DNA of 64,000 bases from Allosediminivita pacifica (GTDB lineage Bacteria; Pseudomonadota; Alphaproteobacteria; Rhodobacterales; Rhodobacteraceae): positions 124,001-188,000 of the forward strand of contig NZ_QBKN01000002.1 of the NCBI RefSeq assembly GCF_003054175.1, given 5' to 3'. Below are positions 56,921-64,000 of the stretch, one piece after another. The notes under the pieces are model-generated. The model ran no database searches. It saw nothing but the letters and a program-made list of their open reading frames with translations, and was not told the origin of the DNA. The position numbers were made by a program, and so were the translations under genes. Numbering within the stretch: position 1 is the first letter of the stretch; each line of letters opens with the position of its first letter.

Positions 56921-57191
56921 AGGGAAGCTCCGGCATTCACTGCGTTTTGCCACTGGATACAGATGCGGGGCCAGATCGGCAAGCCGCCTTCCGCGAGCAG
57001 GATTCCTGCCTTTCCCCCAAGCCATTTGCCGGCCGGCCACGGCCTTGTGGCAATTGCGCATCACACCTGTGCTTGTTGAGGCAGAGCTTTCCGGATGGCT
57101 TGCAAAGAACGGGGGCTGGGGCGCATAGAAACCTCATCAAAGCCGGGCACACCCCGGATTGGTACGTGCCTTAGAACACATGAGGGAAACA

Positions 57192-58172
57192 ATGAAAAAG
57201 ATCCTGCTTGCTTCCACCGCGATGGTCGCATTTGCTGGCGCTGCAGCAGCCGAGGTGAACATCGCCGGCCGCGCAGAAGTCGGCGTCTACAGCTTTGGCG
57301 GCTCCAACGATCAGTTCTTCACCGACGTCGACATCGACTTCGACATGGTTGGTGAAGCCGACAACGGCATGACCTTCGGCGCATCGGTCGATCTCGACGA
57401 AGCCAACTCCGGCTTCTCGGCAGACGACGACAACGGTGTCAACTACTTCATCGCCTACGGCGGTGCACGCCTTGACGCTGGCGACGTCGACGGTGCGTTC
57501 GACGCTGCCCTGTCCGAGACCAACCTGGTTGGCGGTTCGATCAACGATGACGAAACGCTGCACGGTGGCTTTGAATATGAAGTATTCGGCGACACCATCA
57601 ACCTGAACAATGGCCTTGACGGCCAGGGCGATGGCCAGGTCTTCACCTTCTCGTACTCCTTCGACGCCTTCACCGGCTATCTCTCCATGGAGCAGGTGAA
57701 CAACGGCGGCGACGATTCGATCTACGGCATCGGCGCAACGTATGCGGCTTCCTTTGCTGGTGCCGATATGACCTTCGGTCTGGGCTATCAGTACGGCGCA
57801 GATACCCCGCTCTACGGCGATGCTGAAGTTCTCGGCGGTAGCGTCTCGGCGGCCTTCACGAACGGCTTCTCGGTCGCTGCAAACTACACCGACATTTCGT
57901 TCAACGACACGGACAACGATGGCTCCTACTACTCCGTCGGCGTCGGTTACGAGATCAACGCGATCGGGATCGGCGTGAACTACGGCGAATACGACTTCCC
58001 GAACGACGCCTACGACGCATCGGGCGTCGGCGTGGCAGCCACCTACGACTTCGGCGGCGGTCTTGTCGCTCAGCTCGGCTACGGTTCCTCGGACATCTCC
58101 GATGCCGCAGAAACATTTGGCTCCGACTACGAAGACGACCACTACTCGATCGGCCTGGCGATGTCCTTCTGA
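57192..58172 (+). CDS. Outer-membrane porin
   Basis: A 326-residue porin with signal peptide (MKKILLASTAMVAFAGAAAA) and about 16 short beta-strand blocks separated by acidic loops, ending in a C-terminal Phe (YSIGLAMSF). The many Asp and the Gly/Tyr-rich loops resemble Rhodobacter porins. GAGGGA precedes ATG 57192. Codon use shifts to GGT, GAC and similar, typical of a highly expressed gene. It is transcribed divergently from the DUF3576 gene and closed by a strong terminator. Confidence 0.93.
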   Translation: MKKILLASTAMVAFAGAAAAEVNIAGRAEVGVYSFGGSNDQFFTDVDIDFDMVGEADNGMTFGASVDLDEANSGFSADDDNGVNYFIAYGGARLDAGDVDGAFDAALSETNLVGGSINDDETLHGGFEYEVFGDTINLNNGLDGQGDGQVFTFSYSFDAFTGYLSMEQVNNGGDDSIYGIGATYAASFAGADMTFGLGYQYGADTPLYGDAEVLGGSVSAAFTNGFSVAANYTDISFNDTDNDGSYYSVGVGYEINAIGIGVNYGEYDFPNDAYDASGVGVAATYDFGGGLVAQLGYGSSDISDAAETFGSDYEDDHYSIGLAMSF

Positions 58173-58196
58173 GGACTGCTGCCAATCGGCAAAGAG

Positions 58197-58226
58197 AGAG
58201 CGGGCCTTGTGCCCGCTCTTTTCTTT
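58197..58226 (+). terminator. Rho-independent terminator of the porin gene
   Basis: AGAGCGGGC (58197-58205) pairs with GCCCGCTCT (58211-58219) across a 5-base loop, followed by TTTCTTTT. It starts 25 bases after the porin stop codon. Confidence 0.92.
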
Positions 58227-58253
58227 TGTGCGGCCGGGCGGTAGCTGAAAGGC

Positions 58254-59708
58254 ATGAACAAGCCGGCACCGCAGGACCGCAGCGCGATCATCCGCACCGC
58301 CATCGCGTATCAGGCGCGGGGCGCGTTCGACGAGGCGCGCAAGCTTCTTCTTCCCCTTCAACAGGCAAACCCGCAGGCCGGTGACGTCGCTGTGGCCCTG
58401 TCGCGTCTGGCCTTCGAGGAAGGCGACCGCGCGGAATGCCTCGCCCAGCTCGAACGCGCGCTGGCCGCCGCGGGCGACAATCCAAAGGTCTGGCAGCACG
58501 CCGCGGACCGCTACCAGCATTTCGGCATGACGGACGAGGCGCTCGCCGCCTGGGACCGCGCCATCGCGCTGGAGCCCAAGGCCATCCTGCCCCGCGCCGA
58601 GAGGGCGCGGCTTCAGCAGCAGGCGGGCAAGTTCGAGGCCGCCAACACTGCATTTGCCAAGCTGATCAAGGCCGCCCCGCGCGAAGGGCAGCTTTACCGC
58701 ATCGCGCTGGCCACCAAGAAGCTTGCCCGCAACGATCCGATGATCGCGCAGATGGTGCAGCTGTGGAAACGCGACGACCTGCGCGAGGCGGACCGGATGC
58801 AGATCGGATTCGCGCTGGCCAAGGCCATGGAAGACACCGGCCGCGAGGATCGCATGTTCGGCTACCTGCACCGCGCCAATGCCCTGCAACAGAAGCTTGC
58901 CCCCTTCGACGAAGGCGCTGTGGTGCGCGAGAATGCCGCCGTGATCGCGGCGCAGGAGGGGCTCGGTGCCCCCGAGGGCGAGGCCGTGACGCCCCGCCCC
59001 GTCTTCGTGACCGGCCTGCCACGGTCGGGCACCACGCTTTTCGAGCAGATCCTCGGCGCGCATCCGCAAGTGGGCGCGGGCGGCGAACTAGGCGCCGCGC
59101 TCAAGACCGCCTACCGCCTGTTCGGCACGGGCGAGGAGATGCGGGCCATCGGGGACGAGGACCTCGCCCCTTTCCGCGACCGTTACCTGCGCCTTGTCCG
59201 CCGCGACGTGCCCGCCGGCGACGTGGTCACCGACAAGTCGATTCTCTGCCACATGATCTTCGGGCTGCTGCATGCCGCCCTGCCCGGCGCGCGCTTCATC
59301 GTGGTGCACCGCGATCCGCGCGACGTGGCGCTGTCCATGTACCGCAACCATTTCGCGCTCGGCTCGCACCGCTATGCCACCGACCTGGCCGCCATGGCCG
59401 GCCAGATGAAGCGGTTCCGCCGCAACGTGGCGCACTGGAAGGCGCGCCTGCCCGGTGTGATCGAGGAATTCCGCTACGAGGATCTGACCGCCGATCCCGA
59501 GGGTGAGTCGCGCAGGCTGTTGCAGGCGGCGGGGCTCGACTGGGACCCGGCGGTGCTGGACTTCCACAAGCGCAAGGGCATGGTGAAGACGCTGAGCCTG
59601 GCCCAGGTGCGGGCGCCCGTGCACGCCGGCCGCCGAGAAGCCTGGCGCGCGCACGAGGACGAGTTGAAACCCTTTATCGAGGCCTGGGGAGACGAGCCAT
59701 GGGACTGA
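58254..59708 (+). CDS. TPR-containing PAPS-type sulfotransferase
   Basis: A 484-residue protein. The first ~160 residues form TPR-like helix pairs (AYQARGAFDEARKLLLPLQQ, EDALA-type DEALAAWDRAIALEPKA). From ~245 on a sulfotransferase domain has the PAPS 5'-phosphosulfate loop GLPRSGTTLFEQIL (254-267) and a 3'-phosphate-binding stretch HRDPRDVALSMYRN. The acceptor is unknown. Its end overlaps the yggS-like start by 10 bases, so the two are coupled. Confidence 0.9.
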   Translation: MNKPAPQDRSAIIRTAIAYQARGAFDEARKLLLPLQQANPQAGDVAVALSRLAFEEGDRAECLAQLERALAAAGDNPKVWQHAADRYQHFGMTDEALAAWDRAIALEPKAILPRAERARLQQQAGKFEAANTAFAKLIKAAPREGQLYRIALATKKLARNDPMIAQMVQLWKRDDLREADRMQIGFALAKAMEDTGREDRMFGYLHRANALQQKLAPFDEGAVVRENAAVIAAQEGLGAPEGEAVTPRPVFVTGLPRSGTTLFEQILGAHPQVGAGGELGAALKTAYRLFGTGEEMRAIGDEDLAPFRDRYLRLVRRDVPAGDVVTDKSILCHMIFGLLHAALPGARFIVVHRDPRDVALSMYRNHFALGSHRYATDLAAMAGQMKRFRRNVAHWKARLPGVIEEFRYEDLTADPEGESRRLLQAAGLDWDPAVLDFHKRKGMVKTLSLAQVRAPVHAGRREAWRAHEDELKPFIEAWGDEPWD

Positions 59709-60352
59709 GTGACATTCGCAAACGCATGGTGAAGGCCTGTGACGACGCCGACCGCGCCCCCGAGGACGTGGAACTGATCGCCGTCAGCAAGGTCCAGCCC
59801 GAGGACCGCGTGCGCGCGGTTCTGGAGGAAGGGCAACGGGTTTTCGGCGAGAACAAAGTGCAGGAGGCGCAGACGCGCTGGCCGCCCTTCCAGCAGGAGT
59901 TCGAGGGCATCTCGCTGCATCTTGTCGGGCCGCTGCAAAGCAACAAGACACGGCAGGCGATGGAATTCTTCGACGCGATCCATTCGGTCGACCGGCCCAA
60001 GCTTGCCAACACGCTGGCGCGGCTCGCGCAGGAGATCGGCCACTGCCCGGAGCTGTTCGTGCAGGTGAACACCGGCGAGGAAGAACAGAAGGCAGGCGTG
60101 ATGCCCGGGGATGCCGATGCCTTCATCGCGGAATGCCGCTCGCTCGACCTGCCGATCCGTGGGCTCATGTGCATTCCGCCGGTGGAGGAAACGCCCTCGC
60201 TGCATTTCTCGCTTCTGGCCAAGATCGCGGAGCGCAACGGGCTTGCCGGGCTGTCCATGGGCATGAGCGGCGATTTCGAGGAAGCCATCTCCTTCGGTGC
60301 CACGCATGTGCGCGTCGGCTCGGCCATTTTCGGGGAACGCGTCTACGAGTAA
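59699..60352 (+). CDS. PLP homeostasis protein, YggS/PROSC family
   Basis: A 217-residue pyridoxal-phosphate-binding protein that keeps free PLP levels in balance. The Schiff-base Lys is in IAVSKVQPEDRV, and FGENKVQEAQ and the PLP phosphate site GMSGDFEEAISFGATHVRVG are clear. Slightly short at the N-terminus but complete. It overlaps the sulfotransferase gene. Confidence 0.95.
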   Translation: MGLSDIRKRMVKACDDADRAPEDVELIAVSKVQPEDRVRAVLEEGQRVFGENKVQEAQTRWPPFQQEFEGISLHLVGPLQSNKTRQAMEFFDAIHSVDRPKLANTLARLAQEIGHCPELFVQVNTGEEEQKAGVMPGDADAFIAECRSLDLPIRGLMCIPPVEETPSLHFSLLAKIAERNGLAGLSMGMSGDFEEAISFGATHVRVGSAIFGERVYE

Positions 60353-60408
60353 GCCCGTGCGCGTCGGTCCAGATTGCACGCGCCATCGGGCCAAACTAGC
60401 GTCGCGGC

Positions 60409-61875
60409 ATGGCGATCCCGGTCGAGACATTCTTTCTGCGCCCCAACGAGCAGGGCACCAAGCAGGGCCGCATTCAGCAGATCGTGGCCGAGGGCATCCT
60501 GTCGGGGCGGTTCCGGCGGGGTGAGAAGCTGCCCTCGAGCCGGGCCTTGGCGCGGCATCTTGGCGTCAGCCGGATCACGGTGACGCTGGCCTATACCGAG
60601 CTGCTGGCCAACGATTACCTCACCTCGCGCGGGCGGTCGGGGTACTACGTCTCCGACAACGCGCCGGAGGCCCCGGATTTCCAGCCCTCGGAGGCCGCCG
60701 ACACGGTGGACTGGGACGTGGCGCTGGCGGCGCGCTACCCCGGTGCTGCGCGGCTGGGCAAGCCCGCCGACTGGACCCGCTACCGCTATCCCTTCATCTA
60801 CGGGCAGCCGGATCCGGGGCTTTTCGACCATGCGAACTGGCGGCTTTGCGCGATGCAGGCGCTGGGGGCGCGCGATTTCGCCGGGATGACAGATGACCAG
60901 TACGACCGGGACGACCCGGAGCTGGTGCGCTTCCTGGCCCGGCACACGCTGCCCCGGCGGGGTATCACGGCGGCACCCGAGGAGATCCTTGTGTCGCTGG
61001 GGGCGCAGAACGCGCTGTGGATGGCGGCGCAGCTGCTGACGCCGGGGCGCAACGTGGTGGTGGAGGATCCCTGCTATCCCGACCTGCGGGCGGTGCTGGC
61101 GGGCACCGGCGCGAAGGTGACCCCCCTGCCCGTCGACGAGCACGGGCTGCGCCCCGAGACGATTCCCGACGGCACGCAGGTGATCTTCTGCACGCCGAGC
61201 CACCAGTGCCCGACCTCGGCCACGCTGCCGCAGGCGCGGCGGGTGGCGCTGCTGGCGCGCGCGGCGGAGCTGGGCGCGGTGGTGGTGGAGGACGACTACG
61301 AGTTCGAGATGTCCTTCCTGCGGCCGCCCTCACCCGCGCTCAAAAGCCTCGACGCCGAGGGGCGGGTGATCCATGTGGGCAGCTTTTCCAAGTCGCTGTT
61401 CCCGGGGCTGCGGCTTGGCTATCTTGTCGGGGCGTCGCGCTTCGTGGCCGAGGCGCGGGCGGTGCGGGCGGCGCAGCTGCGCCATCCGCCGGGGCTGATC
61501 CAGCGCACAACGGCGCATTTCCTGCGGCTCGGCCACTACGACGCGCTGATGCGGCGGACGGCCAAGGTGCTGGCGGAACGGCGGCGGGTGCTGGAGCGGG
61601 CGATTGCGGAGCACGGGCTGGGCGTGGCGGGCCGCGGAGCGCATGGCGGAAGCTCGGTCTGGATGCGCGCACCCGAAGGCTGCGACACGGGGATTCTGGC
61701 GGAACGGCTGCGCGAGGTGTCGGTGCTGATCGAACCGGGAGCGCCCTTCTTTTCGGCAGGTCGCCCGCCGCGCAACTACTACCGGCTGGGCTACAGCTCG
61801 ATCCCGTCGGAACGCATCCCGAACGGGGTGGCGCGCATCGCGGAGGCGCTTGCAGAGGTCGGGCGGGGCGGATAA
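60409..61875 (+). CDS. MocR/PdxR-type GntR-aminotransferase regulator
   Basis: A 488-residue fusion of a GntR winged helix (SRALARHLGVSRITVTLAYT, then ELLANDYLTSRGRSGYYV) and a class I aminotransferase-like domain with PLP Lys in HVGSFSKSLFPGLRLGYLVG. Members such as PdxR sense PLP and control pyridoxine or amino-acid genes. It follows yggS, another PLP protein, by 56 bases, which supports a role in PLP metabolism. Target unknown. Confidence 0.93.
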   Translation: MAIPVETFFLRPNEQGTKQGRIQQIVAEGILSGRFRRGEKLPSSRALARHLGVSRITVTLAYTELLANDYLTSRGRSGYYVSDNAPEAPDFQPSEAADTVDWDVALAARYPGAARLGKPADWTRYRYPFIYGQPDPGLFDHANWRLCAMQALGARDFAGMTDDQYDRDDPELVRFLARHTLPRRGITAAPEEILVSLGAQNALWMAAQLLTPGRNVVVEDPCYPDLRAVLAGTGAKVTPLPVDEHGLRPETIPDGTQVIFCTPSHQCPTSATLPQARRVALLARAAELGAVVVEDDYEFEMSFLRPPSPALKSLDAEGRVIHVGSFSKSLFPGLRLGYLVGASRFVAEARAVRAAQLRHPPGLIQRTTAHFLRLGHYDALMRRTAKVLAERRRVLERAIAEHGLGVAGRGAHGGSSVWMRAPEGCDTGILAERLREVSVLIEPGAPFFSAGRPPRNYYRLGYSSIPSERIPNGVARIAEALAEVGRGG

Positions 61876-61885
61876 CCCGAGCCCC

Positions 61886-62818
61886 ATGCGGATCATCCGG
61901 GACCACCAGTACCTTGCGCCCGAGGATCGCGGCGCCACCGCCGCGATCGGCAACTTCGACGGCGTGCATCGCGGCCACCAGGCGGTGATCGCGCAGGCGC
62001 GCGCTGCCCTGCCGGACGCGCCGCTGGGCGTGGTGACCTTCGAGCCGCACCCGCGGCAGTATTTCAAGCCCGACGCCCCGGACTTTCGCCTGACCAACGC
62101 CGAGGCGCGCGCCTCGCGGCTGGCCAAGCTCGGCGTGGATCGGCTTTACCAGCTGAACTTCAACGCTGCGCTGGCGGAGTTGTCGCCCGAGGGGTTCGCC
62201 CGCACGGTGATCGCGGACGGCCTTGGCCTACGGCATGTCGTGGTGGGCGCGGACTTCTGTTTCGGCAAGGGGCGCACGGGGAACGTGGGCGATCTTGAAC
62301 GTTTCGGCCGCGAGATGGGGTTCGGCGTGTCGGTGGCCGACATCCTGAAAGGCGGCACCGGGCGGATCAGTTCGTCGAACATCCGCGCGGCGCTGACCGA
62401 GGGGCTCCCGCGAGAGGCGGCGGCGCAGCTTGGCCACTGGCACCGGATCGAGGGTCCGGTGGTGGGCGGCGAACAGCGCGGCCGCGAGCTGGGCTATCCC
62501 ACGGCCAACATGTCCATCGACGGGCTGCACCCGCCGAAGTTCGGCGTCTACGCGGTACTCGTGGACATCGCCGAAGGCCCCCACAAGGGGCATTACCACG
62601 GCGCTGCGAGCATCGGCGTGCGGCCCATGTTCGGAGAGAACCGCCCCAACATCGAAACCTTCCTTTTCGACTTCAAGGGCGACCTCTACGGCACGCACCT
62701 GTCGGTGGCGCTGGTGGATTTCCTGCGGCCCGAGCTGAAATTCGACGGGCTGGACGCGCTGATCAAGCAAATGGACGCCGACTGCGCCGAGGCGCGCGAG
62801 AAACTGGAGGGGCTATGA
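61886..62818 (+). CDS. ribF: Bifunctional riboflavin kinase / FAD synthetase
   Basis: A 310-residue enzyme forming FMN and FAD. The FAD synthetase part shows IGNFDGVHRGHQAVI and VVGADFCFGKGRTG; the kinase part has GYPTANMSID and the C-terminal block LSVALVDFLRPELKFDGLDA. ATG 61886 is 10 bases after the regulator stop. Its stop overlaps the next start. Confidence 0.96.
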   Translation: MRIIRDHQYLAPEDRGATAAIGNFDGVHRGHQAVIAQARAALPDAPLGVVTFEPHPRQYFKPDAPDFRLTNAEARASRLAKLGVDRLYQLNFNAALAELSPEGFARTVIADGLGLRHVVVGADFCFGKGRTGNVGDLERFGREMGFGVSVADILKGGTGRISSSNIRAALTEGLPREAAAQLGHWHRIEGPVVGGEQRGRELGYPTANMSIDGLHPPKFGVYAVLVDIAEGPHKGHYHGAASIGVRPMFGENRPNIETFLFDFKGDLYGTHLSVALVDFLRPELKFDGLDALIKQMDADCAEAREKLEGL

Positions 62819-63285
62819 GCGATCCCATCGACCGGGCCGGGCTGGCCGAGCGGTTCTGGGAGCGCAAGCGGCTCGACCAGATGACGCCCAAGGAATGGGA
62901 GGCGCTCTGCGACGGCTGCGGAAAGTGCTGCCTGAACAAGCTCGAGGATGCGGATACCGGCGAGGTGGCGTTGACCAACGTGGCCTGCCGGCTGTTCGAT
63001 GACGGCAGCTGCCGGTGCAGCCAGTACGAGATCCGCCACCAGTTCGTGCCCGAGTGCATCGTGCTGACGCCGGGCAACCTGAAGGAACATGCCTACTGGA
63101 TGCCCGAGACCTGCGCCTACCGGCTGCTCTACGACGGGCAGCGGCTGTTCGACTGGCATCCGCTGATCTCGGGGCGGGTCGAAAGCGTGCACGAGGCGGG
63201 GGTGAGCATCCAGGACCGCACGGTGCCCGAGTTCGAGATCGACGAAGACGACTGGGAGGACCACATCATAGAGGAGCCCACCTGA
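62815..63285 (+). CDS. YcgN/UPF0260 family cysteine-cluster protein
   Basis: A 156-residue protein with the YcgN Cys set (Cys32, 35, 38, 39 in CDGCGKCC, and Cys58, 66, 68), likely binding a metal or Fe-S cluster. The blocks CIVLTPGNLKEHAYWMPETC and LFDWHPLISG are family hallmarks. Function unknown. The start overlaps the ribF stop (ATGA). Confidence 0.92.
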   Translation: MSDPIDRAGLAERFWERKRLDQMTPKEWEALCDGCGKCCLNKLEDADTGEVALTNVACRLFDDGSCRCSQYEIRHQFVPECIVLTPGNLKEHAYWMPETCAYRLLYDGQRLFDWHPLISGRVESVHEAGVSIQDRTVPEFEIDEDDWEDHIIEEPT

Positions 63286-64000
63286 TGTTCTTTGCCTCCG
63301 ACAATTGCGGCGCGGTGCCGCCGCAGGTGATCGAGGCGCTGGCGCGCGCCAACGAGGGGTCCGTGCCGGGCTACGGCGCCGACACCCTGTCGCATGACGT
63401 CTGCGACCGCATCCGCGCGCTGTTCGAGGCGCCCGAGGCGGCGGTCTACCTCGTGCCCACCGGGACGGCGGCCAATTCGCTGGCGCTGGCCTGCCTCTGC
63501 CCGCCCTTCGCGACGGTCTTCTGTTCGCCGGTGGCGCACATCCAGACCGACGAATGCAACGCGCCCGAGTTCTTCACCAGCGGCGCGAAGCTCACGCTGG
63601 TGCCAGGCGGCGACCGGATCGACCCCGAGGCGCTGCGGTGGACCATCGCCGCCGAAGAGGCCCGCGGGGTCCACGGACCCGAGCGCGGGCCGGTGTCGAT
63701 CACGCAGCTGACCGAGCGTGGGAACATCTATTCCGCGGGTCATGTCTCGGCCATCTGCGACGTGGCGCATGACTTCGGCCTCCCCGTGCACATGGACGGG
63801 GCGCGTTTCTCGAACGCCTGCGTCAAGCTGGGGCTGACGCCTGCCGAGATGACCTGGAAGGCCGGCGTGGACGTCGCCGTCTTTGGCGGCACCAAGAACG
63901 GGCTGATGGGTGTCGAGGCGGTGATCTTCTTCGATCCGGCCCATGCCACGCAGTTCGAGCGCCGCCGCAAGCGGGGGGCGCATCTCTTCTCCAAGCACCG
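63285..64000 (+). CDS. ltaE: Low-specificity L-threonine aldolase, 3' end beyond the window
   Basis: The first 238 codons of a PLP-dependent aldolase that splits threonine to glycine and acetaldehyde. The start reads MFFASDNCGAVPP, with TGTAANSLALA, PVHMDGARFSNACVKLG and the PLP-Lys block VAVFGGTKNGLMGVEAVIFF. The YcgN-type stop and this ATG share one base (TGATG). The window end cuts the gene, so its length is unknown. Confidence 0.93.
   Translation, partial: MFFASDNCGAVPPQVIEALARANEGSVPGYGADTLSHDVCDRIRALFEAPEAAVYLVPTGTAANSLALACLCPPFATVFCSPVAHIQTDECNAPEFFTSGAKLTLVPGGDRIDPEALRWTIAAEEARGVHGPERGPVSITQLTERGNIYSAGHVSAICDVAHDFGLPVHMDGARFSNACVKLGLTPAEMTWKAGVDVAVFGGTKNGLMGVEAVIFFDPAHATQFERRRKRGAHLFSKH

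Noticed and set aside
59474-60430. Long minus-strand ORFs opposite the yggS-like and sulfotransferase genes
   Set aside because: Antisense shadows of well-identified genes in GC-rich DNA.

Overview
The window looks like chromosome of a high-GC alphaproteobacterium of the Rhodobacteraceae (Roseobacter group). Supporting signs are the tungsten/molybdenum NAD formate dehydrogenase order fdsG-fdsB-fdsA-fdhD-fdsD, the pobA-pcaC-pcaH-pcaG aromatic cluster, the lptE-holA run downstream of leuS, a small acidic porin, and intergenic hairpin repeats of the type common in Rhodobacterales. The genus cannot be fixed from sequence alone. No rRNA, tRNA, CRISPR array or intact insertion sequence was recognised.

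Layout. 1-3657: truA (cut by the window edge) divergent from an overlapping ycjX / acetyltransferase / ycjF-like trio. 3658-4168: a debris zone with a LysR C-terminal remnant, a G-rich hairpin repeat and the first of three ~81-bp elements (A). 4169-10788: ileS with a hairpin-rich upstream region, a VIT-family transporter, and tex. 10793-23446: one long run of minus-strand genes, read in order as marR, a MetE-like methyltransferase, a possible 28-codon ORF, pobA, pcaC, pcaH, pcaG, a BKACE enzyme, lysR, fdsG, fdsB, fdsA, fdhD, fdsD. Together they suggest conversion of 4-hydroxybenzoate to ring-cleavage products beside a one-carbon branch that ends in formate oxidation. 23693-31014: an autotransporter carrying a nuclease/phosphatase-type passenger, a DeoR regulator, slyX, a lipoprotein and a secreted protein with three copies of one domain. 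31054-39783: housekeeping genes (dnaE, a 2-hydroxyacid dehydrogenase, pyk with a CceR-like operator, N-formylglutamate amidohydrolase and small genes).

39784-49000 is the accessory part of the window. An RND efflux cassette is eroding: its MarR-type repressor is a remnant, its adaptor lacks the N-terminus and its outer-membrane factor has a short C-terminus. About 1 kb of gene debris follows. Next comes an inactive-looking caspase-like gene (pseudo-caspase with two peptidoglycan-binding domains), bracketed by two inverted ~81-bp elements (B and C) related to element A. This bracketed unit is the most unusual structure found.

48965-64000 is mostly core: a membrane protein, an HD hydrolase, holA-lptE-leuS, a glycosyltransferase lying between leuS and its usual DUF3576 neighbour, a porin with a clear terminator, a TPR-sulfotransferase, a YggS protein, a MocR-type regulator, ribF, a YcgN-type protein, and the start of a threonine aldolase cut by the window end.
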